In this document: positions 1 to 7,500 of the stretch, one piece after another | Layout: each line of letters begins with the position of its first letter | Numbering within the stretch: position 1 is the first letter of the stretch | Assembly: GCA_028876065.1 (NCBI GenBank) | Contig: JAGWTI010000022.1 | Coordinates: 1-40,936, forward strand | Length of the DNA: 40,936 nucleotides | DNA from: Nitrospirota bacterium | GTDB lineage: Bacteria > Nitrospirota > Nitrospiria > Nitrospirales > Nitrospiraceae | Direction of reading: 5' to 3' | The notes under the pieces: generated by a model | Database searches by the model: none | What the model was told of the DNA's origin: nothing | Seen by the model: the letters and a program-made list of their open reading frames with translations, nothing else | Program-made: the position numbers and the translations under genes

Positions 1-96
1 TTCGCCTCGACAGTGGGCGTCAACGAAGCCACGATTCGGCAGTATGTCCGGTACCAGGGCGAGCAGGAGACGGGTCAAGCGCAGCTTGAACTTTAA
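1..96 (+). CDS. tnpA: IS200/IS605-type transposase (TnpA), C-terminal fragment
   Basis: An open frame enters from the left edge and ends with TAA at 94-96. It gives 31 residues ending in QAQLEL. The pattern (S-T-V-G, then E-A-T-I-R-Q-Y-V, then a Gln/Glu-rich tail) resembles the C-terminal helix and tail of Y1 single-strand transposases of the IS200/IS605 group. The catalytic Tyr and the HUH motif would lie outside the window, so activity cannot be judged. A GC-rich hairpin starts 5 bases after the stop, as expected at an IS200/IS605 right end. The family call rests on a short tail only and could be wrong. Confidence 0.55.
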   Translation, partial: FASTVGVNEATIRQYVRYQGEQETGQAQLEL

Positions 97-100
97 GGAG

Positions 101-122
101 ACCCCGCCTGTAAGGGCGGGGT
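101..122 (+). repeat. Hairpin at the transposase 3' end (probable IS200/IS605 end or terminator)
   Basis: Perfect 8-bp stem: 101-108 (ACCCCGCC) pairs with 115-122 (GGCGGGGT), with loop TGTAAG. It follows the transposase stop by 5 bases and is followed by TCTTCAT rather than a T-run. IS200/IS605 elements end in subterminal hairpins recognised by TnpA, so this is read as an element end. A weak terminator is the alternative. A near-identical hairpin lies at 40839-40858. Confidence 0.55.
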
Positions 123-285
123 TCTTCATGGCCCAACCAGACGAGGGGCCGTTGCTGCCTTTGATACTCGATGCATATTCGAATCTCTCGGTTAGGCGGC
201 CGATCAACTGACACTGTTATGATTCTCCGAAGGATTCATCGGCTGCTCAAAACGGTCAGCCAACGAGGCCATGAGGAGTCCGGAG

Positions 286-678
286 CTACCGCTTTACTGG
301 AACCAGATGCTGTTTGACCCATTCGGTCAAGACTTCCCGTTTCAAATTGCCTGCCGTAAGTTGGAGCATCAGTTGCTCTTGTTCGTCTACGCCCCCACGC
401 AATTCGTGGCCATTCAGCATCAGGAATACTTCCATGGCCGCATGCCCAATTCGTTTGTTTCCATCGACGAATGGGTGGTTGAGGACCAACGAAAAGCACA
501 AGGCTGCAGCTTTGGTGGCGAGGTCGGGATAGAGGTCGGCCCCACCGAATCCCTGGCGAGGTTGTGCGAGTGCCGATTCGAGCGCGTTGATATCTCGAAT
601 CCCGCCGGAGCCGCCCCAGCGTTCCAGCACAGATCGGTGCAGTTCTAAGGCTTCGGCAAGAGAGAGGTAGCGGATCAC
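286..678 (-). CDS. doc: Doc/Fic-family toxin of a type II toxin-antitoxin pair
   Basis: A 130-residue protein, the usual size of Doc (death-on-curing) toxins. The Fic/Doc signature HPFVDGNKRIG lies around residues 67-77: the His, the acidic residue and the Asn-Lys-Arg block are present. Doc proteins phosphorylate elongation factor Tu using ATP, whereas canonical Fic enzymes (GNGR motif) AMPylate. The GNKR form seen here places it on the Doc side. Its ATG overlaps the stop of the upstream antitoxin gene by 4 bases, so the two are translationally coupled, antitoxin first. It sits next to a transposase remnant, in keeping with a mobile module. The catalytic motif is intact and the gene looks functional. 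Confidence 0.87.
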   Translation of the reverse strand: MIRYLSLAEALELHRSVLERWGGSGGIRDINALESALAQPRQGFGGADLYPDLATKAAALCFSLVLNHPFVDGNKRIGHAAMEVFLMLNGHELRGGVDEQEQLMLQLTAGNLKREVLTEWVKQHLVPVKR

Positions 679-872
679 GCGAGGCGATGATACAGCTCGG
701 CGTTTTTCTCCAGAATGCGTTTCGCCGAGGCGTGAAACGTCTCGTCCGGCTGGCTGATGAAGTCATGGATGCCGAGCCGCACCATCTGCTCGACAGTGAG
801 GCCTTCTCGCTTGCTCAGCTCCTCCAGCCGACGCATTTCTTCATCTGATAGAGACACCTTCACGGTTGCCAT
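675..872 (-). CDS. Antitoxin of the Doc pair, ribbon-helix-helix-like
   Basis: A 65-residue protein that starts M-A-T-V-K-V-S-L-S-D-E-E, a short beta strand followed by helices, as in ribbon-helix-helix DNA-binding antitoxins. The C-terminal part (DETFHASAKRILEKNAELYHRLA, residues about 43-65) is probably the unstructured toxin-neutralising tail. A GAGGAG ribosome site lies about 8 bases before the ATG. It overlaps the toxin start by 4 bases. By analogy with Phd/Doc systems it should repress its own promoter. It is not a recognisable Phd sequence, so the exact antitoxin family is open. Confidence 0.72.
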   Translation of the reverse strand: MATVKVSLSDEEMRRLEELSKREGLTVEQMVRLGIHDFISQPDETFHASAKRILEKNAELYHRLA

Positions 873-915
873 TGTCTTTTGTCTCCTCAGTGTTGAGTAG
901 GCTCAAACTGTCATC

Positions 916-944
916 AGTATATTGGAAAGAGCCCTAGGGGGCAA
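916..944 (-). promoter_or_regulatory. Candidate promoter of the toxin-antitoxin operon
   Basis: On the minus strand there is TTGCCC (939-944), a 17-base spacer and TATACT (916-921), a 4/6 and a 5/6 match to sigma70 boxes. It lies about 45 bases upstream of the antitoxin ATG. No other promoter is visible in the short gap to the next gene. Confidence 0.4.
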
Positions 945-983
945 ATTGCCAGACGGGACGCTTCACGAGATACGCTTCACGAA

Positions 984-2075
984 CTACGGCTCTATTATAA
1001 CGTCCACATAGACCGGCACGCTATCCGCCCCGCTCTTGTCGGTGACGCGCAGCTTGAAACGGTAGAGTCGTTTTTCGGAGACCTGGGGGGCCAGGAAGCT
1101 GGCTTTGGGCATGTTAAGGTCGAGCAGCGCGACTTTCCCCCCGCGCACCTGGCTCCAGGCATAGTACAGCGCTTCGCCTTCCGGATCGCGGCTGTTCAAT
1201 CCGTTCAGCTCGACTTTCGTCCCGGCCTTCACGGTCCGGTTCGGGCCTGCGTTCGCGATGGGCGGTTCGTTCGGCTCATCGTTGACTTCGACCTTCACGT
1301 CTAGTGCCGCCTGTTTGCCGTGATTGGTCACGGTGATCGTGGTTGTCCCGTTCCCGACGATTTGGAACAGGCCCTCCGGCAGGACCTTGATCACCTTGCT
1401 GTTGGAGGACTGGTAGGTCGTGCCGGTCGAGGGATGGGTGATCGGCCTGGTGACGCCGTCGGCGAACAGGCCGACGACCGGCAGGTCGAAGATCTTGCCC
1501 AGCGAATCCACTTGGCCGTAGGTGGCCGCCTGTCCGGCCCGTCCCAAGAGGAGCGGCTTGTCGGTTTCGAAATCAATGGAGGTGAGTTCGGCCTCCGGCT
1601 GGACCTGCACGAGGATTTCATCGAACTGGGTGCGGGTGCCCAGCCTGCCTCGGGAGACTTCCCCGACGGCCAGCAGCCGCATGGTGCCGATGGCCTCGGC
1701 GGGAATGCGCAGGGAACCGCCGAAGGGGGGGCTATCCTGTGCCGTGGCGACGAGCGAGGGAATGGCGACGATGGCGCCGCCGGCGGCGCTGTCGCGCTGC
1801 CAGTATTTTTCGTCGGCAATTTTATTTTTGCCGCCTCCCGTTCCGCCGGCGACGTCTTCCTGCTCCACCAACGTGTCGCTCTGCTCGGTGTACCAGTAGT
1901 AGCGGACGTTCACGACACCTGGGTCGTTGCCCAGGTCCACTTTGACCGTGACCGTCTGGCCGGACTTCAACACCGCCTGCTCGGCCGGCGCCACGATCTT
2001 GAAGGCGTACGCCGGCTGTGCGGCGAACACGAGGCACAAGGCGGAAGGCAGCAGGCCGAGGCGCCCCACCCGCAT
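984..2075 (-). CDS. Secreted protein with a C-terminal PKD-type domain
   Basis: 363 residues when started at the ATG at 2075. A longer frame exists, but it runs into the upstream transporter gene, while GAGG lies 6-7 bases before this ATG and a clean signal peptide follows (residues 1-24, ending A-Y-A). The mature part has an N-terminal beta domain, a middle segment resembling a bacterial Ig-like (BIG2) fold, in which Ser/Asn-rich turns precede a V-G-N-G-T-T-T-I-T-V strand, and a C-terminal PKD domain starting at P-P-I-A-N-A-G-P-N. PKD and Ig-like domains mediate binding or act as spacers outside the cell. It lies 35 bases downstream of the transporter gene, on the same strand. The substrate or partner is unknown. 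Confidence 0.7.
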   Translation of the reverse strand: MRVGRLGLLPSALCLVFAAQPAYAFKIVAPAEQAVLKSGQTVTVKVDLGNDPGVVNVRYYWYTEQSDTLVEQEDVAGGTGGGKNKIADEKYWQRDSAAGGAIVAIPSLVATAQDSPPFGGSLRIPAEAIGTMRLLAVGEVSRGRLGTRTQFDEILVQVQPEAELTSIDFETDKPLLLGRAGQAATYGQVDSLGKIFDLPVVGLFADGVTRPITHPSTGTTYQSSNSKVIKVLPEGLFQIVGNGTTTITVTNHGKQAALDVKVEVNDEPNEPPIANAGPNRTVKAGTKVELNGLNSRDPEGEALYYAWSQVRGGKVALLDLNMPKASFLAPQVSEKRLYRFKLRVTDKSGADSVPVYVDVIIEP

Positions 2076-2110
2076 CCAACGCCTCACGTCTAACGTTTTA
2101 CGTGTCACGG

Positions 2111-3931
2111 TTATCGCTCCAAATGGAACGGCACATCGGTGAGGATGACCCGTTCCTTGAACAACAGCGCGGCTTTCAGCATGAGCGCCCGCTGGTTGTG
2201 CAGGATGTTTTGCCACCACTTGGCCGGCAGGATTTCCGGGATGACCACCGTCACCCAGCCGTCCGGGTCCTTGGCGAGCAGTTCCTCGATGTAGTCCAGG
2301 AGCGAGCCCATCACCGACCGGTAGGGGGAGTGCAGGAGGATCAGCGGGACTCCGCAGCCCCATTGAGCCCATTTGATCTGCGTCAGGGCGGTTTCTTCCT
2401 TGTCCACGTTGACCATCACGGCGCGGATATCCCCGGCCTGGCCGCGCGCGTAGTCGACGGCCCGAATGACGGCGAGGTTCACCCCGCTGATCGGGACGAT
2501 GACGGTGTTGCGGCGGGGCGGAGGAGGCCGGTGGTCCCTGGTCAGCGCGACTTGTTCGTGCACGGCGACGTAATGGGCATGGATGGCCCGGAACCACATG
2601 ATGATCAACGGCAACAGGGCGATGACGATCCAGGCCCCGTGCAGGAACTTAGTGCTGGCGATGATCAGGGTGGCGATGCCGGTGGCGACGGCGCCGATAC
2701 CGTTCACGAGCAATTTTTGACGCCAGCCCGGCCCGCCCTTCGTCAGCCAGCGCTTGACCATGCCGGCCTGGGAGAAGGTGAAGGAGAGGAAGACGCCGAC
2801 GGCATAGAGGGGAATCAAGGCGTGCGTGTCTCCGTTGAACAGGATGATCAGCAGGCAGGAGAAGAGCCCCAGAATGATGATGCCGTTCGAGAAGACCAGC
2901 CGGTCGCCCATGATCTGCATCTGGTGCGGCATGTACCGGTCTTTGGCGAGCAGCGAGGCCAGGCGCGGGAATCCCGCGAAGCTGCTGTTGGCCGCCAGGA
3001 TCAGGATCATCATGGTCGAGGCCTGGACCAGGTAGTAGAGCGGGCCGCCGCCGAAGACCTGGCGCGCGATCTGGGAGACCACGGTTTCATCCTCACGCGG
3101 CAGGACCCCGTACTGGTACGCCAACAGGCTGATGCCGATGAAGAGCGTGCCCAAAATCACGGCCATGCCGACCATGGTGAGGGCCGCGTTCTTGGACTCC
3201 GGCGGCTTGAAGGCGGAGACGCCGTTGGAAATGACTTCCACCCCGGTCAGCGCGGTACAACCGGACGAGAAGGCGCGGAGCAAGAGGAACACCGTGAGTC
3301 CCTCGACCGCCGCCGGCGCGGCCGCCCGTTGCGCGAACATGTCGGGGGATTTCCCAAACACAAACTGCACTAGGCCGACGAGCAGCATCAACAGAATGCT
3401 GCCGATAAAGATGTAGGTCGGGGTGGCGAAGAACTGTCCGGACTCGCGGACTCCGCGGAGATTCACCATGACGACCAGGATAATGGCCAACAAGCAGAAA
3501 GCCTCGCGGTGGGGAAAGAGCGCGGGAACGGCCGAGGTGAGGGCGGCGATGCCGGCGGCCACGCTCACGGCCACGGTCAGCACGTAGTCAATCATCAGCG
3601 CGGCGGCGGCGGTCAGGCCAGCCCAGTCGCCAAGATTCGATTTGGCGACGATATAGGCGCCGCCCCCGTTGGGATACTCGAAAATGATCTGCCGGTAGGA
3701 CATGGTCAGGACGGCCAAGAGTCCGATGATGGCCAGACTGACCGGAATGGAGGCCGACACGGCGGCCGCTCCGGCTAGAACCAGGACCAGCAGGATTTCT
3801 TCTGTGGCATAGGCGACGGAAGACAGGGCGTCGGACGAAAACACGGCCAGCGCCAGCCGCTTGGAGAGCCGTTCGTGGACCGCTTGTGCCGTTTTGAGGG
3901 GAAGCCCGACCAGCCAACGCTTCAACAGCAT
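2111..3931 (-). CDS. kimA: KimA-type high-affinity potassium importer (APC superfamily)
   Basis: 606 residues, the length of Bacillus subtilis KimA. About 12 membrane helices fill residues 1-450, and a soluble C-terminal domain of the universal-stress-like type follows (from about residue 465, R-N-T-V-I-V-P-I-S-G-V). Family blocks recalled from KimA are present: SSDALSSVAY near the N-terminus, SYRQII, P-N-G-G-G-A-Y-I-V, A-F-S-S-G-C-x-A-L-T-G-V-E and L-I-P-L-Y-A-V-G-V-F. KimA is a K+/H+ symporter; the B. subtilis protein is controlled by c-di-AMP. The start at 3931 is chosen because the 46 extra codons upstream have no membrane or family character. No clear ribosome site precedes it, and a GATAAT box sits about 10 bases upstream, so a nearly leaderless transcript is possible. 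A generic amino-acid permease is the alternative. Confidence 0.8.
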   Translation of the reverse strand: MLLKRWLVGLPLKTAQAVHERLSKRLALAVFSSDALSSVAYATEEILLVLVLAGAAAVSASIPVSLAIIGLLAVLTMSYRQIIFEYPNGGGAYIVAKSNLGDWAGLTAAAALMIDYVLTVAVSVAAGIAALTSAVPALFPHREAFCLLAIILVVMVNLRGVRESGQFFATPTYIFIGSILLMLLVGLVQFVFGKSPDMFAQRAAAPAAVEGLTVFLLLRAFSSGCTALTGVEVISNGVSAFKPPESKNAALTMVGMAVILGTLFIGISLLAYQYGVLPREDETVVSQIARQVFGGGPLYYLVQASTMMILILAANSSFAGFPRLASLLAKDRYMPHQMQIMGDRLVFSNGIIILGLFSCLLIILFNGDTHALIPLYAVGVFLSFTFSQAGMVKRWLTKGGPGWRQKLLVNGIGAVATGIATLIIASTKFLHGAWIVIALLPLIIMWFRAIHAHYVAVHEQVALTRDHRPPPPRRNTVIVPISGVNLAVIRAVDYARGQAGDIRAVMVNVDKEETALTQIKWAQWGCGVPLILLHSPYRSVMGSLLDYIEELLAKDPDGWVTVVIPEILPAKWWQNILHNQRALMLKAALLFKERVILTDVPFHLER

Positions 3932-4382
3932 GGGTATATTATCGCATAACCGCCGCCAGGAATGAAAAGCCCGGTGCGGGTGCCTGCCTTGACAGGTCCG
4001 GGGGCGAAGGCTCGGGGCGGACAAAGCGACGTGGTTATTCGGCAAGGGCCAGGCGTACATGACGTACATGTGGTGGAGAACAACTCAGGCAAGGAGGTCG
4101 CGCATATCCAGGGCGAAGAGCCGATCTCCATCCGGCCCGCCGAACGGGTCAATCGGCTGTAAGCCTCAGCCAGCACGTCCGACGTCGGGGAGGGCTGGGT
4201 CCTTATGGGGCCTGGCCTTCTCTCTTCCAATGGTTTGAGGGCGCTCCCGTTGGATAGTTGGATAGGCCTTCCACGAGGGCCATTTTTTATTGTCATTCGG
4301 TCGCGGAGAGGGCGCAATGCTCTCCCAGCCCACGTGCGGATCGTGATGATCCGCCGGTCGAACGGCTTCCTCAAAGTAGGGG
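3932..4382. other. Intergenic gap between the divergent transporter and multicopper oxidase genes
   Basis: About 450 bases between two divergently transcribed genes. Short open frames run through it on both strands (for example plus 3962-4162), but none has a ribosome site or family character, so none is called. I looked for a c-di-AMP (ydaO-type) riboswitch upstream of the KimA gene and could not recognise its conserved core. It may hold promoters and operators for both genes. Confidence 0.5.
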
Positions 4383-4411
4383 TTGACAGTGGAAGGCGAC
4401 TTGAGTATCTT
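4383..4411 (+). promoter_or_regulatory. Promoter of the multicopper oxidase gene
   Basis: TTGACA (4383-4388), a 17-base spacer and TATCTT (4406-4411): a perfect -35 box and a 4/6 -10 box. The predicted start near 4418 gives a leader of about 145 bases to the ATG at 4563. It overlaps the first codons of the longer open frame, which supports the shorter protein start. Confidence 0.62.
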
Positions 4412-4562
4412 TGGGCTTTCTCGCGAGCCTCGATGGGCGCAGGCTTGGTTCATCAATAAGCAAACCGGAGATTCCCCTCCACAACCTGCCAGAGATTGCC
4501 TATGTAACCGTCATGTAATCGTCAGGGTCATTCATCAGTCGTATTCTCAAGGAGGCCGGTCC

Positions 4563-7500
4563 ATGTACCATTCCACATTCTCACTGCACAGTTTTGTCCG
4601 CACGCTTGGCTTGATGGCCGGCGGCGCCCTGCTGTGGGTGCCGCTGTCCGTTTCGGCCGAGTCCCCCTCGTCCCACGAGGGACACGCCACCGTCCAGCAG
4701 ACCGCCATGTCGCACCAGACTCCGGCCTGGGCTGAAAAGCTCAAGGGCCAGACCATCGTGGAAGACACGATGTCGGGGCGCGCGGACCGGTCCGCGCAGG
4801 TCGAGCAGCAGCATCAGCGGATCATGGAGCATCTGAACCAGGATCCGCAGGTGCAGGGCGTCAACACGGGCATGTTCAACACCACCTCCATGCTGCACCA
4901 ATATGGAGCCGGCGGCCAGGACCTGCTGCTGGTCTCGGACCCCCGCGTCGAGCCGGTGTCCATGAATGCGGGAGGCAAGTGCCCCGCCAGCGCGCCGGTG
5001 AAGTCCTACGACGTGTCGGCGATCAACGTCGAGATCACGCTCAACCAGTGGCTGGATTTCTATCCCGGCTACATGTACACGCTGACCGAGAACATGGATA
5101 AGGTGCGCGCGGAAGAGGCCACGAACAAGGCGGCGCGCGAGAAGGAAGGGTGGGATCCGGGCGCGGTGCTTCCCGGCATCCAGGCCCAGTGGATCCAGCC
5201 GCTGGTGATCCGCGGCAACCAGGGCGACTGCGTCAAGATCACCTTGCAGAACAAGCTCGATGGCGGCGAGGAAGTCAGCCTGCACATCCACGGGTCCAGC
5301 ACGGTCATCAGCGCCACCGGCAAGCCGGCGACGACGACCAATCCCGACTCGATCGTGGCGAAGGACAAGAGCGTGGAGATGGAGTGGTACATCCACCCCA
5401 GCACGCAGGAGGGCGGCCGCCAGTTCCATACCTACAGCAACGACCGGGAATTGACGGTGATGGGCCTGTTCGGCGTCTTCGTCGTCGAGCCGAAGGGGTC
5501 TGAGTATCTCGAACCGCTCGGCACCGGCGATCCGACCCCGGCCCGGAGCGGCTGGCAGGTAATCATCAAGAACGGCAGCGGTCCGGACTTCCGCGAGTTC
5601 GCGCTGATTTATCATGAGGTGGGCGACGAAGCCTTCCGTCCGGTGAACAAGAAGGGCGACTTCCTCCCGCAGCGCGATCCTCTGACCGACGCGTACCGTC
5701 CGGGCGGCCGTGCGATCAACTATCGCAGCGAGCCGTTCGGCATCAACAACATGCACGTGCAGCACGAGTACTTCGGGTTCGAGGACGAGTCGATGGGCTA
5801 CAGCTCCTATACCTTCGGCGATCCGTCCCCGACGATTCCCCGCTCCTACATGGGCGACCCGGCCAAGTTCCGTCTGGTCCACGGCGGGTCCGAGGTGTTC
5901 CACTCGCACCATCCCCATGGCGGGACGATCCGCTGGCCGCGCAGCCCGCGCGCCATCGACGACATGAACCTCTGGGCCACGGCGACCAACGGTCCGGTGA
6001 AGTACCCGGTCATCCGCCACAAGACGGACCGGGTGGACGTGGAAGTGATCGGGCCGTCCGAGGCGCTGGACCTGGAGACCGAGTGCGGCTCCGGGCTCTG
6101 CCAGCAGCTGGCCGGCGACTTCCTGTTCCACTGCCACGTGGCGCACCATTATGTGGCCGGCATGTGGGGCTACTGGCGCGTGTACAACACGATGCAGGTG
6201 GGCGAGTACCGGAACGACACGATGCCGGATCTGCGCGAGCTGCCGGACCGCAAGGGCCGGATGAAGCTGCCGGTCACGTCCGACAAGCTGGTCGGCAAGA
6301 CCGTGGATTGGTTCGGCAAGACCTTCCAAATCGTGGAGAAGGGCAAGAGCAACTGGAAATCCAACCCGGCGGTGATCACCATCAAGGATTGGGTGGCAAT
6401 GCAGTTGCCCCCGCAAGGGAAGCCCGGCCACAAGGACGATGAGAAGGGCCAGATCGTGTCCTACGACGCGACCGTGCTGGATTGGACCTGGGAAGGCAAT
6501 CGTGCGATGAGCGAGAAGGAAAGCACGATCGACAACCCCAAGTACAAGTCTAGCCATCCGGGCAAGCGGCATCCGATCACGTTCGAGCCGACGACCGGGA
6601 AGGTCGCCTGGCCGCATTTGACGCCGCACTTCGGCAAGCGGGTGATGTTCTCGCCGAACCACGTGGGCGCGCCCTGGCTGGAGATGATCCGCCGGGATGC
6701 CAGCGGCGAGGAGAGCACGGAACAGGCCGCGCCGGGCGAGAACGGGGTGTGGAGCCTCTGTCCGGAGAACGCGGGCCGGAAGAACTACAACGTGCACTTT
6801 ATCAAGCTGCCGATCAAGATCGCCAAGGCGCAGGGCAAGGAGCCGGCGGTGGTCGATCCGAACGGCTTGATTTACGTGCTCCATGAGGAAGAAGAGGCCA
6901 TCCGGAAGAACGATGACCTCAAATATCCGCTGGTCGTTCGCGGCAACATCTACGATTGCGTGGATTGGACGCTGACCAGCGAGTGGGACGATGACGACTA
7001 CACCAACTTCCAGTCGTCCAAGATCAACACCCACTGGCACTTCCTGCAGTTCGACAACCAGGCGTCGGACGGCGTGATCACCGGCTTCTCCTACGAACAG
7101 TCGGTGCGGCCGTTCACGATGCTGGAAAAGAAGGTCAAGAAGGGGCTGCCCCCGCCGATGAACACGGTGCTGACCGCGGCGGCCAAGAAGGGCGCCACCA
7201 GCCTGTCGGTGAAGAACGCGGCCCAGTATCACGTGGGGACCGATATTCTGGTCGGGGCCGATAATGTGAAGGGGAACGAAGTTTCCCGGATCAAGGCGAT
7301 CAGCGGCAACACGATCACCCTGAGCAAGGGCCTGCGGAACGATCATCCGGCGAACGACATCGTGACGGTCGAGTTCGTCCGGCAGCGGTTCTGGGTGGAT
7401 GCGGACGTGGGGACGGTCTTCTGGCACGACCACGCGTTCGGCGCCACGACCTGGCCGCACGGCGGATTCGGGACCTTCATCGCCGAGCCGGTCGGTTCGA

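Noticed and set aside
2076-2597. Extended N-terminus of the secreted PKD-domain protein
   Set aside because: The extension reads the transporter gene out of frame and is Arg/Pro/Gly-rich. The start at 2075 has a ribosome site and signal peptide.
3932-4200. c-di-AMP riboswitch upstream of the KimA gene
   Set aside because: The conserved core could not be recognised by eye on the minus strand; a covariance search would be needed.
3922-4374. 150-codon minus-strand frame between transporter and multicopper oxidase
   Set aside because: No ribosome site, low-complexity Arg/Pro/Ser composition and no domain; most probably non-coding.
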